DNA from: Dentipellis sp. KUC8613
Taxonomy: Eukaryota > Basidiomycota > Agaricomycetes > Russulales > Hericiaceae
DNA length: 64,000 nt
Direction of reading: 5' to 3'
NCBI GenBank assembly: GCA_002286715.1
Contig: NSJX01000044.1
Coordinates: 116,675-180,674, forward strand
The notes below the pieces were generated by a model that was not told the DNA's origin, did not search any database, and saw nothing but the letters and a program-made list of their open reading frames with translations. Positions 10,541-20,900 of the stretch are shown piece after piece (the stretch's first letter is position 1; the number at the start of each line of letters is the position of its first letter). The position numbers and the translations under genes are program-made.

Positions 10541-13077
10541 ATGGCTATACACTCCACGCGTGACGATCTCGTCGCGGGGCTCATCAAGGACTACTCGAAG
10601 ATGTCGCGGGCTTACCTCTGCAGATCCTTTCTGGCCATCAAACTGTGCCGTGCGCTCGTCCTCGAGGCGAAGAAGACCGGTAAGACTGCTAAGGACTCGC
10701 CGTGAGTACCCCATCGAAGTCGTATTCGAAGGTAGCTAATCGAGTTGCGATCTAAAGTGCCAACATCGCAGCTGCAGCTGTTGAACGCGCCATAGAAAAT
10801 GCTAAAAAGGCGGGAGGACGCCTCACCGAGCATGCCGATAGAGCTTTCGCCGATGCCACGCAGAGGATCAAGTATGCTCTGCGAACCTTGCACGGCAAGC
10901 AGGAGTCGGCAAAGTTCGAGCAGGACATGATGGCGCAGAAGGAGAAGGATGTCGTTGCCGTCAAGCGCACCACCATAGTGAAGGAGCGGTTGGCGCAGAT
11001 GGTGAGTCTGCTGATAAACTGCCATTTTGATCTAACAATGTTCCTCCGCAGTCCCCGCTTCCGAAACCCGAGCTGAAGGTCAAGTTCAAGTGGCCCGCCA
11101 AATTCACAAACCAGAATATCACACTTTATCGTAAGTTGTCCCGTACTCCACCATCTCGAGTCGTCACAAAATCTCTCTACCTAGGCGAAATACCAACAAA
11201 CACCACATTCGACCAGCTCCTCTGGATGTTCACCAATCTTCCCCAACACAGCATCTCGCTTCAAGACAACCCCCACCTCTACATGGGCCTATCTGAAGAC
11301 GAGAAGCACTACAACGACCAATTCACACTCGATCCGGTCGAGTGGGACATATTCAAGGGCGCGCGGTCCAAGAGCTTCGAGATGTCCGTCCTCAAAGACC
11401 GCGGGTGCCACCTCTTCCTAGAGACCGACAACCTCTTCCACTCCTTCGGGAACGTCTGGAAACTGGGCGAAGGCGTATTCGTCCTGAAAGGTGCGCTCCC
11501 TCGTCTTGCACGTTGCTTCTCGCTGATCAGGTCAGCAGACGTATTCGGCAAGCTGCAGGCAGCTGCGCAAGTGAAGCCCCTTCTGCGCTCCGAGCGCCCT
11601 GCTGCGATGAGCCGCTCCGTTTCCGAGAAGGAGTACAGCAAGCAGGAGCGGGTGCATTGGAACACGATATTGCAGAAGGTAGTGGAGAACCAGCACAGCG
11701 ATTGGCTTTTGAGTCCTCCGGGGTTGAAGCGCGCCCAGGTCTCGATGGAGCACAAGTCGGTCAGTATATTCGTTATTACCAGGCTCCCTCTTACTCACAC
11801 ATCGTACACTTCATAATCAGTCTACCTCAAATATCCCACAGAATGCATCAGCGGCAGGCCCGTCGAACTCAAGCGCCTCACCAGCACAGCGAACCCAAAC
11901 CCAAACCCAACCAACCCGACCCCGTCGGGAGAAATCAGGCCAAATCCAAACAACCATCCCGCAACGTCCTCAAGACGCACAAGGCGGCTCGCCAGACTCT
12001 TTATACTTCTCACCCAGCGACGATATACCCTCTCAGCCCCTTCCGCCCCCTGCACACGCACCTCCTCCGAGCACAGCGCCCACTGGCGCAGCGCCAACCA
12101 CCACTTCCCCACCACAGCCGAAGCCACAGACACACCTCCGTTCCGCCGCCACGCCCGCTAGCACAACCGCAGTGCCCAGCTCATCGCGCCTCTCAAAGCA
12201 GCACGCACCATCCGCAGTCCCAGTCCCAGCACCAACACCAGCCAGGCCATCGCTCGCGACACTGCAAGTTCCCCCAGGATCCTCCCGCTCTCTCCCATCG
12301 CGCGACTCAGGCTTCGGCGAGCGCTTCTCGGACTTCTCGTCGTCGTCGGACGAAGGCTCGACAGGGCCGTCGACCAAACCCAACCTCGGACCCAACCCAA
12401 AAACCAAACCCGAACCCAAGGCTGAGCCCAAGGTCGAGCCTCCGCCGCGGCCGAAGCCACAACTGGAGAAGGAGAACGCTGCCCCGCGGAGTGTGGCGCA
12501 ACCTGCACCAGTGGCGAAGAGAGCTGCCGCACCTGTGCCTACGCCTGCGCCTGCGCCTGGATCTGCACGCGCCCCCACGCCTGCACCCGCGCCCACGTCT
12601 GTACGCGCGTCCACGCCCGCCCGCGCACCTACACCTGCACGCGCCTCCACGCCTGCACCCGCGCCCACGCCCGCCCACGCACCTACACCTGCACGCGCGT
12701 CCACGCCTGCACGCGCCGCCACGCCTGTACGCGCCGCCACGCCTGTACGCGTGCCCACACCTGCACCCGCGCCCCCGCCCGCACGCGCGTCCACACCCAC
12801 GCCCGCCCGCGCACCTACACCCACGCCCGCACGTGCACGTGCACCTGGACCCGCGCCCACGCCCGCACGGGCACCTACACCCGCCCGCGCACCCACACCC
12901 ACGCCCGCACGAGCACCCACACCTGCACCCGCGCCCACACCCGCACCAGGACCGCCCGCACCCGCGCCGGCGCCGGCGCCGGCGCCGGCACGACCACCCA
13001 GTCCAGCAGCTGCTCCCGGGAGGAGGCGGAAGTGGTACGATCCTATCAAGACGTTCGTCAAGAACATCATTACCTAG
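10541..13077 (+). CDS. Coiled-coil protein with a long Pro/Ala repeat C-terminus, function unknown
   Basis: Six exons close in phase: 10541-10701, 10758-11001, 11052-11130, 11185-11490, 11539-11759 and 11842-13077, giving 748 residues. Exons 1-2 encode a helical, Lys/Glu/Ala-rich segment likely to form a coiled coil. Exons 3-5 encode a folded-looking region of about 200 residues (near FKWPAKF, then WDIFKGARSK). Exon 6 is low-complexity: first Gln/Pro/Ser/Thr-rich, then an Asp/Ser patch (SDFSSSSDEG), then some 140 residues of tandem Pro-Ala-Arg-Thr units at about 12535-13005. The protein ends with a short basic, hydrophobic tail (KTFVKNIIT). No known domain is visible. Large antisense frames over exon 6 are by-products of its biased composition. 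Confidence 0.7.
12535..13005 (+). repeat. Coding tandem repeat (Pro-Thr-Pro-Ala units)
   Basis: Variants of a hexamer/dodecamer such as CCCACGCCCGCA are repeated for about 470 bases inside the last exon of the coiled-coil gene. They encode PTPAR/PTPAP units, with a nearly pure CCGGCG run at about 12965-12990. All changes keep the frame. Such arrays usually vary in length between strains. Confidence 0.85.
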
Positions 13078-14734
13078 GCCAACAATAATGCCTCTGGATC
13101 CATACATCCACATCCATAATTGATTTATTGGCTGGATGCAATTGAGGTGCGAGGATGCTGGTCGTGCCTGGTGCGCGCAGGATACATGGGGAGTAAATGG
13201 AATGAGTATATGCCGATTCGATTTCGATTTCTGGGAGAAACGATACCATACCTGATCTTATGATACCCCTACATTATGATCTATGATATTCGTGTTCCAC
13301 ATTAGTTTTTGCTTATACCTATCGTTCATGTATGCGTCTTCTTGTAATGCTAGATTCTCGAAGTTTTGACCCTCAAGTTGTCCATGCAGCGGCCCATTGG
13401 ACAATCTCGAGAATGAACACCTGTTCTTTGCCAGAGCCGTGCTCGCGCGGGCATTCATGTCAGCTACGAGCGAGCTTCTATGCTGCGCAGTGGTATCTAG
13501 ACGCACTACAGTCGTTGGAGCTCGAGGCCAAACTGAATAGCCAAGACAATCCAGAGGGCATTTATGATGTCTTCCGAAGGATACGCCGAGGACATGAGTG
13601 CACAGAACCAGCGAATCCGACCATTGCACAGCATGCCATGCATTGATAGCGTGCAATCTCCGAGACGTGTGCTTCGACTTCAGTGAGCACGCCGAGTCGT
13701 TTCGAGCAGGAGGATACGTACATACAGCCTCCGGACGTGCAAGTCGCTTCTCCGCAGCCCGCTGCATCACAACAGTGTCAACGTCGGTGCGTTCGTGCGT
13801 AAGCATCATTGTCTTGGGACGATCCGACGCGACGATGGGTCGAAGAGTACGAGGAAATGGGCAGACGTACGGGTGTCGGACTCCAGATCCACCTCGCACG
13901 CCAGCCACAGGTGGATTTTATGATAACAGGCTGTTTGACAGGGACGTCAGCCCGAGAGCGAGGCACTTGCATGGCGATTGCGTACGCATACGTATTATAC
14001 TTGGCTGATGAGAGCGTGGGGCGATATCGCAAGGATATGCTGCAGCGGCTGGGTATGTCTGGTTGACTGTCCCTTCCGATCGCTGCGGATCGTCCGTAAA
14101 GGCCGAACAAGAGGACGACGACGAACCTCGAGCCGGCGATAGATCAGGACATACCGCGCTTGTCGGACTCGGCGTCTCTATACTTGTTCTGAGATCACCG
14201 ATGCCACTGGCAGCATATATGCGATATGCATGAATTGATTCACGTTGGCGCGCAGACGTGGGGGTAGAGAAAGTGCTGTCAAGACTGAATGGGAGAAGCG
14301 AAAGAAGAAGCGAGAACTGACAAGTGGTTTCAAGAGCTCGGGACACAGCGCTCGCGCCTCTGCTTGACGCTGCTCTCGCTGCATCGTTGGAGACGGCGAA
14401 AATGTACTCAGGAGTGAAACGGTATCGCCGAGACATAGTATTTGAGAGCGCATCGCATACGGGCGACCGAGGCGCCGTATTTGCCCCATTTGCCCATACG
14501 GTGCCTCTACAGAGGGTTTCCTGGGGTTTGAAACCAGTCTGAATAAAACGAAAAACGCTTTTGTCCTAGACAGTCAGCACGACCGGGAACAATCTGGATA
14601 TGAATCATACTTTATCGACATGCCGACCCGATCTCAGAGGGGTGCACCAAGGGCGTCTTGACCAATAGACAAATTGCCAGTGGTCCGACGTGAAGTCGAG
14701 GATCGTACGAGTCCACGGTTATCGGACAGTGACT
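13078..14734. other. Intergenic before the farnesyl diphosphate synthase gene
   Basis: A 216-codon minus-strand frame (13258-13908) and an 85-codon plus-strand frame (13809-14066) overlap here. Neither has family features or splice support. I see no gene I can defend. Confidence 0.4.
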
Positions 14735-14740
14735 TATAAA
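14735..14740 (+). promoter_or_regulatory. Probable TATA box of the FPP synthase gene
   Basis: TATAAA lies 150 bases upstream of the ATG at 14890, and a pyrimidine-rich stretch (about 14750-14880) follows it. This arrangement is typical of strongly expressed fungal housekeeping genes. Confidence 0.5.
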
Positions 14741-14889
14741 CGCCTCCTGGCTCTCTTCACGCTCTCTTCATCATTCCACCCCGCCGCCTTTTTTGTTTGG
14801 CGCGTCGCCTCCTTCCTCTCTCCCGCCATCATCCTCGCCTCTCCGCGCGCTTCTTCCACCCTCCTCTCGCCATCGATATCATCAGTACA

Positions 14890-16280
14890 ATGTCTCCCGT
14901 CGCAAAACCTGACGTCTCGCTCGAGTCTGCGGGCGCACCCGCGCCTCACCCCGGCCTCGCTGCGAAGGCGGCAAAAGACGCGAAGAAGGCCGCTGCGCGC
15001 CAGAAGTTCGAGGACACCTTCAACATCATCCGCGAGGAGCTCGTCGATACGTTCCGGGAGCAGGGCATGCCCAAGGAGGCCATCGAGTGGTACAAGCGCG
15101 TGCGTTCCCCACGTCTGCATCCATCGTCGATGGTGAGGCTCACGTCGCGCAGAACCTCGCCTACAATGTCCCCGGCGGCAAGCTCAACCGCGGCATGAGC
15201 GTCGTCGACTCCGTCGAGATCCTCAAGGGCCGCCCGCTCACCGAGGACGAGTACTTCAAGGCCGCCGTGCTCGGCTGGTGTGTTGAATTCGTACGTCGGC
15301 ATCACTGCTTCTGCCTGCCCCATCTGATCGTCGATCCACGCCGAGATTAGCTGCAGGCGTACTTCCTCGTCACCGACGACCTCATGGACTCGTCCGTCAC
15401 GCGCCGCGGGCAGCCCTGCTGGTACCGCGTCGAGAGCGTCGGCAACATCGCCATCAACGACGGCATGATGCTCGAGAGCTGCATGTTCGCGCTCATCCGC
15501 AAGCACTTCCGCGGCGAGCCGTACTACGTGCATCTGCTTGAGCTCTACCATGACGTGCGTTTTGTGATGCTTGGCCTATGTCCGGATGCTGAGATGCTGC
15601 GCAGATCACGTATAAGACCGAGATGGGCCAGCTCGTGGATCTCATCACTGCGCCGGAGGACAAGGTCGATCTGTCCAAGTTCTCGCTCGAGCAGTACGTC
15701 CAGATTAATTGACTGCAAGTCACCGATCTGACTCGTCTACAGCCACGCGACGATCGTGAAATACAAGACCGCCTTCTACTCCTTCTACCTCCCCGTCGCG
15801 CTCGCGATGCGCATGTCCGGCATTCTCGAGAACCCCAACCCCACACCGGAGAACCCCGACCCGTACCAGCTCGCAAACGACATCCTCCTCCCGCTCGGCG
15901 AGTACTTCCAGGTGCAGGACGACTACCTCGACTTCGCGGGCACGCCCGAGCAGATCGGGAAGATCGGCACGGACATCATCGACAACAAGTGCTCGTGGTG
16001 CATCAACACCGCGCTCGCGGTCGCGACGCCCGCGCAGCGCGCGGTGCTCGACGCGAACTACGGGCGCAAGGACGCCGCGTGCGAGGCGCGCGTCAAGGAC
16101 GTCTTCGAGGCGGTCGACATCCGCGGGCGCTACGCCAAGTACGAGCAGGACGCGTACGACCGCATCAGCGCGATGATCGCCAAGGTGCCCGCCGTCGCGC
16201 CCGCCGCGTCCGGCGAGGCGGCCCTGCGGCCCGAGGTGTTCAAGTCGTTCTTGGACAAGATCTACAAGCGCCAGAAGTAG
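14890..16280 (+). CDS. ERG20: Farnesyl diphosphate synthase
   Basis: It condenses dimethylallyl diphosphate and two isopentenyl diphosphates into farnesyl diphosphate, the branch point to ergosterol, dolichol, ubiquinone, haem A, prenylated proteins and sesquiterpenes. Five exons close in phase: 14890-15099, 15153-15290, 15351-15554, 15605-15693 and 15743-16280 (392 residues). The first Asp-rich motif DDLMD is at about residues 125-129, in the context [12 protein letters not shown] then RRGQPCWY. The second, DDYLD, is at 273-277. PGGKLNRG, typical of the family, follows the first intron. The C-terminus KIYKRQK matches ERG20-type enzymes. The protein is about 40 residues longer than the yeast enzyme because of an Ala/Lys-rich N-terminus and a short Pro/Ala insertion near the C-terminus. 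No targeting peptide is evident, so a cytosolic enzyme is expected. Confidence 0.95.
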
Positions 16281-16701
16281 CTGCTGCTGCTGCGGGCGCT
16301 TTGGTTTTCTCGTTGGGAACTCGGGGCTGACGCTTAGAATACACACTGCTGATTATACCGATGGCTGAAGTACTTACCACCATCTGCTTGTATCGATTAT
16401 CCACCACACAACATACCTTTTGCGACTTTTGCTGACCTTCTGGTCACTGAGATTATACTTGGACAGGAGACGAGTACCGCTGCCGATGAAAAATATGAAA
16501 GTAACTGCTTGTGGCCACACGCGTGCGTGTCGACGAGCACGCGCCCGTAGACGCCCGGCCCTCCCCTCCAACCCTTCCTCCTCCCTCCCTTGCCTAGTAC
16601 TTTCGGTAGAGAGCTTCAGACAAATTGGCTAAATTGTAGAACAATTGCTCTGGAAGAATATTGCTCTGCGTTCTGTACTATTGCCTCTACCTATCAACAT
16701 A
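16281..16701. other. 3' region of the FPP synthase gene and 5' flank of the tRNA
   Basis: No gene is visible; only short frames. Confidence 0.5.
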
Positions 16702-16807
16702 GCCGCGTTGGCGTAGTGGTAGCGCGTCCCACTTGTACGCAGCTGGGGTGGGTTCCACCCAGCGAGCAAACATGGGAAGGTCATTCGTTCAATCCGGGTA
16801 CGTGGCA
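16702..16807 (+). tRNA. tRNA-Thr (anticodon TGT) with a 34-base intron
   Basis: The acceptor stem GCCGCGT (16702-16708) pairs with ACGTGGC (16800-16806), with one G-U pair; A16807 is the discriminator. The D arm is GCG-loop-CGC. The anticodon stem TCCCA (16727-16731) pairs with TGGGA (16773-16777), and the loop is CTTGTA...A with anticodon TGT at 16734-16736. An intron at 16738-16771 interrupts the loop after position 37, the canonical eukaryotic site. The variable loop is AGGTC. The T arm ATTCG-TTCAATC-CGGGT is fully paired. Box A and box B sequences are present, and a short T run (TCTTTT) follows as the Pol III terminator. The anticodon reads ACA, and ACG by wobble only weakly. Confidence 0.88.
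16738..16771 (+). other. Intron of tRNA-Thr
   Basis: The intron lies between positions 37 and 38 of the tRNA. It contains GCTGGGGTGGG...CCACCCAGC, which can fold into its own hairpin and should present the splice sites to the tRNA endonuclease. Confidence 0.8.
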
Positions 16808-17906
16808 TATCTTTTGGTCCTGACACCTCGGCTGACCGAAGGTGATCCATGCCTTTGCTTTTACAAGCTTTCTCTGCCCTAGAAACGGTTGACCGGCCCT
16901 GAAATCAAGGAGACAGCGGAGCTTGAACATTTCGTTTTTAAAGTCCGATCAACTTCGATGCAGAGGCAGAGTTCGATCCGCTATGTGGCAGACATCTCCC
17001 AGACTAAGCAGTACACACCTCGAACGCAACGCTGCATGGCCCATTCACCTTTAGTGTCCAACGTCGATTCGCTATGGGCTCAGTTGACAAACTTGTGTCA
17101 ACCGAATGACGCCCGTGTAGCGCTGAACACTGGCTAGGTCACTAGTAAAGGTGCCTGCGCCGTGCGACCAGCCCGTCTGCTAACCTTAAGCAGCATCTCA
17201 TCTTCGCACTGACGATCGTTTTGCATGGCTATCTCCGTTTGGTATTCTTACCGGAATCAGGTATACTCTTCGTACACTTCATTCTAAGGCCACGCTCGTC
17301 GGCACTGAGAGTTGGTCCGACGCGTCAGCGCCAACTACATCCCATCCGGGAGATGCTTTCGTGCGTACTACTAGAGTTCGGAAACGCTGCGTTCACGTAT
17401 GTTCTGCAGATCGTATGTCATGTTGCTGAAGCTTTCTTGACCGTAGATCAGTCTGCTGTGCGCTCCGTCGTCGTTCAGAGTCTTCAGACGCTCTTCTGTC
17501 TTCAGCCACCACCGCGCACGGGTATCCGCATCCCGTCGCAGGTATGGTGATCCACATTGAGGTATGTTCTCCCCCTCCTATCTCTAGCAAGGAGCTACAA
17601 GGCTGATCACAGTGCCGAAAGTCGTGTCTGAGCCGCAGGCCCGCAGCGGGGGCGCAGCCGCGTTCCTCCACTCTGGTCTCGATCGCAATGCGTCCGCTAC
17701 GGATCCGCGTAATCCGCGATCTCCAACGCGGAAGGTCGTACTACCATGCGGCTTCGAAGCTGTGTTAGGAAACGTGGCTGGTATTGGGGATTTGGTATCC
17801 GCATACTGCGCTCTCTTGAGATCTGACCCAGTGCAGCATATCCAGCGATCAGGCTTACAGGGTTCGGCGGACTTGAGGATCCCGTACGTTTTCGTTTGAT
17901 CACTGC
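16808..17906. other. Intergenic before the NRPS-like gene
   Basis: Frames of up to about 110 codons occur on both strands (for example 17221-17550), but none resembles a known family or has splice support. Confidence 0.4.
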
Positions 17907-17914
17907 TTTATAAA
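17907..17914 (+). promoter_or_regulatory. Probable TATA box of the NRPS-like reductase gene
   Basis: TTTATAAA lies about 50 bases upstream of the ATG at 17963, and a pyrimidine-rich leader follows. Confidence 0.55.
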
Positions 17915-17962
17915 CCCATCCTCATCTTTCACGCTCTCAGCTGTCTTCTATCTCTCGTCGCA

Positions 17963-20900
17963 ATGGATTCTTCGAAGTTCCGCACGCACCATGGCCAGCA
18001 CTCGACGACGTTTACTCCTGCCCCTACAGACCGCTTCCTAACCATACCTCAGCTACACGAATTCAATGCAAAACACAGCCCTGATCATCCGCTCTTCGTC
18101 TACAACGACGACGATGGGAAAGAGGTCGTTATCGACCGTGCGCGGGGATGGGAGGGTATGAGGCGGGCATCTCAACTCGTCTGGGATCGCTGCAAGCTCT
18201 GCGCGTCCAGCCCCGATCCAACCGCGCAGCCGCTAGTCATTGGAATTCTGGCCGTTGCAGGTACGCTTACCGCCCTCTCTGTCTCCAAATAATGGCAACT
18301 GACCGCATCCCAAGACACCGTCTCCTACATGTGCGCAACCATCGGGATAATGCGACTCGGCTTCACGCCCTTCCCCATCTCACCGCGCAACTCCGCCGCA
18401 GCCGTGGCGCACCTAGTCGAGGCGACCGGCCTGAACCATATGCTCGTTAGCCCGGACAGCTCGATGCGGCGTTTGAGCGAGGAGGCGGCAGAGATGCTGG
18501 GGAAGGATGGTATTGAGTTTGACGTTCTTCCGATGGTGCAGTTTGGAGAGCTATTTCCTTCTGATGATCAGGAAGCATTGAACCTCGATGCGCCTGTTCG
18601 GGAATTTGGAGCGGAGGAAGTTGCTTTGATTCTTCACTCATCTGGTATGCAATTTGCCTGCTATTAAATGCGCGCTGCTGAACTATCTCAGGATCTACTG
18701 CCTTTCCGAAACCTATCAAAATCCGAGCCAGGACGTTCGTTCAATGGGGCTATTATCTGTGTACGTCGGTTCTCCCATCCTGTGTTCTGGATATCCAATC
18801 ATGGCGTCATCCAGCGTTCGGAGAGGTTGACTTTTGCGATCTGCGCCTCTCGCTGCAGACCGCACCCGTCTTTCGTGAGTCGCATGCTCTCACTTCCCGC
18901 ATGCCAGCGCTCATATCAGACATCCAGATGCCCTCGGGATGATGACCGTCGCGTTTACTGTGAGCATACATGCACTGATTTTTAGCTCGCACGATCTTGA
19001 ACGTCGATCAGGCGGCCACAGGTGTCGTATTGACATGCTACAAGCCAAGTGTGCCTCCCGTTGTCCCTACCCCGGAGAACTTCCTAGCTTCGATCGTCGC
19101 CACCCGGAGCGACATCGCATATGGCGTCCCCGCATTCATTGAGGTTCGTCTTTTGCCACATTCACCTAAGTTATCGACCTGAAGCCCGTCTTGCACTTTA
19201 GGCTTGGGCGCGCGATCCCGAGAATATTCCCATTTTGCAAAGCCTTAAGGCGGTGGTGCGTTTGCCTTCCTACACAAATGTGCTTGTAGATCGGCATGGT
19301 GACATAGAGCACCAGATATACGGCGGTGCACCGCTCCACCCCGAGACAGGCGAGAAACTGGCCAAGGCAGGCGTCAACGTCGTCCCGTTCTACGGCGCGT
19401 GCGTATCGTCCTGCTTGCAGCCATCCGAAAACGACTGAATTTCCCCTCAGCACCGAAACCGGCGGCATCGGCGTGTTGGTGCCGAAGACCAAACCCACGC
19501 CCGACACAGTCGGCTACTTCACCTTTTCGGCCCACATCGACGTCGTGCTGCGGCCGCAAGACGGCGCAGACGACCTCTTCGAGCCTGTCTTTCTCGTGCG
19601 TCCCTCCACCCTGGCCCATAACCGTAGAGCGTGCGTTTACTGAGCTACGACTGGACAGGAATCGAATCCGGATCTGCATTCCTTGAACGCAAGCACGAGC
19701 ATCGTCAATGGCCACCGGGCGTACGAGACTAAGGATCTCGTGCAGCGGCATCCCACCGTCCCACATCTGTGGCGGGTGTACGGACGGACAGACGACCAGA
19801 TCATGCTCTCCACCGGCGAGAAGGTATCGTTCCCCTCCCTCCCCCTTCTCTTGTCTTCCAAAATAACCCCATCTCCACCAGACAAATCCCGGTCCGATAG
19901 GTACGCCTACCCGCACCTCCACTTGACTTCGACGGAAGCTGAACTCACGACGCCCACAGAAGCAATCCTCGCACTCGACCCGCACATTGCCGCCGCGCTC
20001 CTGTTCGGCCGCGGCAAATTCCAGAACGGCGTGCTCGTGCAGCCCGCGGCCGCCCACGCGTTCGACCCGCGCGACACGCAGCGGCTCGATGCCTTCCGCG
20101 ACGCAATCTGGTGCGCACACCCACACTCCACCTCTCCGCTCCGTTCCCCCCTCCCGCTAAATAACCCGAACAATCACCAGGCCGACGGTCGAAAAAGCGA
20201 ACGCATTCGCGCCGTCGCATTCCCGGCTCTTCAAAGAGGTACGCACCCGCCCGCCCTCAGCGCGGTATCCTGCCTCACACACCCCGCACACGCACGCACG
20301 CACGCGGAACAGATGATCCTCACCACGCGCCCGTCCACGCCCTTCGAGTACACCGCGAAAGGCAGCCCGCGGCGGCACGTCTCGCTGGGCGCGTACAGCG
20401 GCGAGATCGACGCGCTCTACGCAGACGCAGACGCAGACGCGTCCCTCACCGACGCCGACTCCGAGCGCGTGGACGCGGACGTAGACCTGCGCGGGGCGGT
20501 GCGCGGGGTGGTTGCGCGGGTGATGCGGCGGCGGGTGGCGGACGACGAGGATCTGTTCCAGGCGGGGTGCGACAGGTGCGTGGTTCCGCCCCACTGCGTT
20601 TCGCCTCGTATGCGTCTGCCTTTGACGATCGCGGCCGTCGTGCTCACCGGTGCGTGCGTGCGTGCGCAGTCTGCAAGCGACGTGGATCCGCAACAGCCTC
20701 AGCCATGCTATACGCACGACGCCGACGCCGACGCCGGCCGCACTGCCGCACGATGTTGTGTACACACATCCCTCCGTGGGCGCACTCGCAGATTTCATCT
20801 TGGGGCTGCAGGCGGGTGCGGCGGCTTCGGGTGCGGGTGGGAATGACGGCGATGCTGACGCTGCGGTGCGGGAGAAGGTGCGGCAGATGGAGGCGCTGGT

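Noticed and set aside
12033..13070. 345-codon minus-strand frame rich in Gly/Ala
   Set aside because: Antisense to the Pro/Ala repeat exon. Its length comes from GC-rich repeats without stops, and it has no splice or domain support.
11342..13123. 593-codon plus-strand frame of Arg/Pro/His-rich composition
   Set aside because: It is a shifted frame over the real exons 4-6 of the coiled-coil gene; the in-phase model ends at 13077.
13258..13908. 216-codon minus-strand frame
   Set aside because: Cys/Arg/His-rich without domain or splice support; it overlaps another weak frame on the opposite strand.
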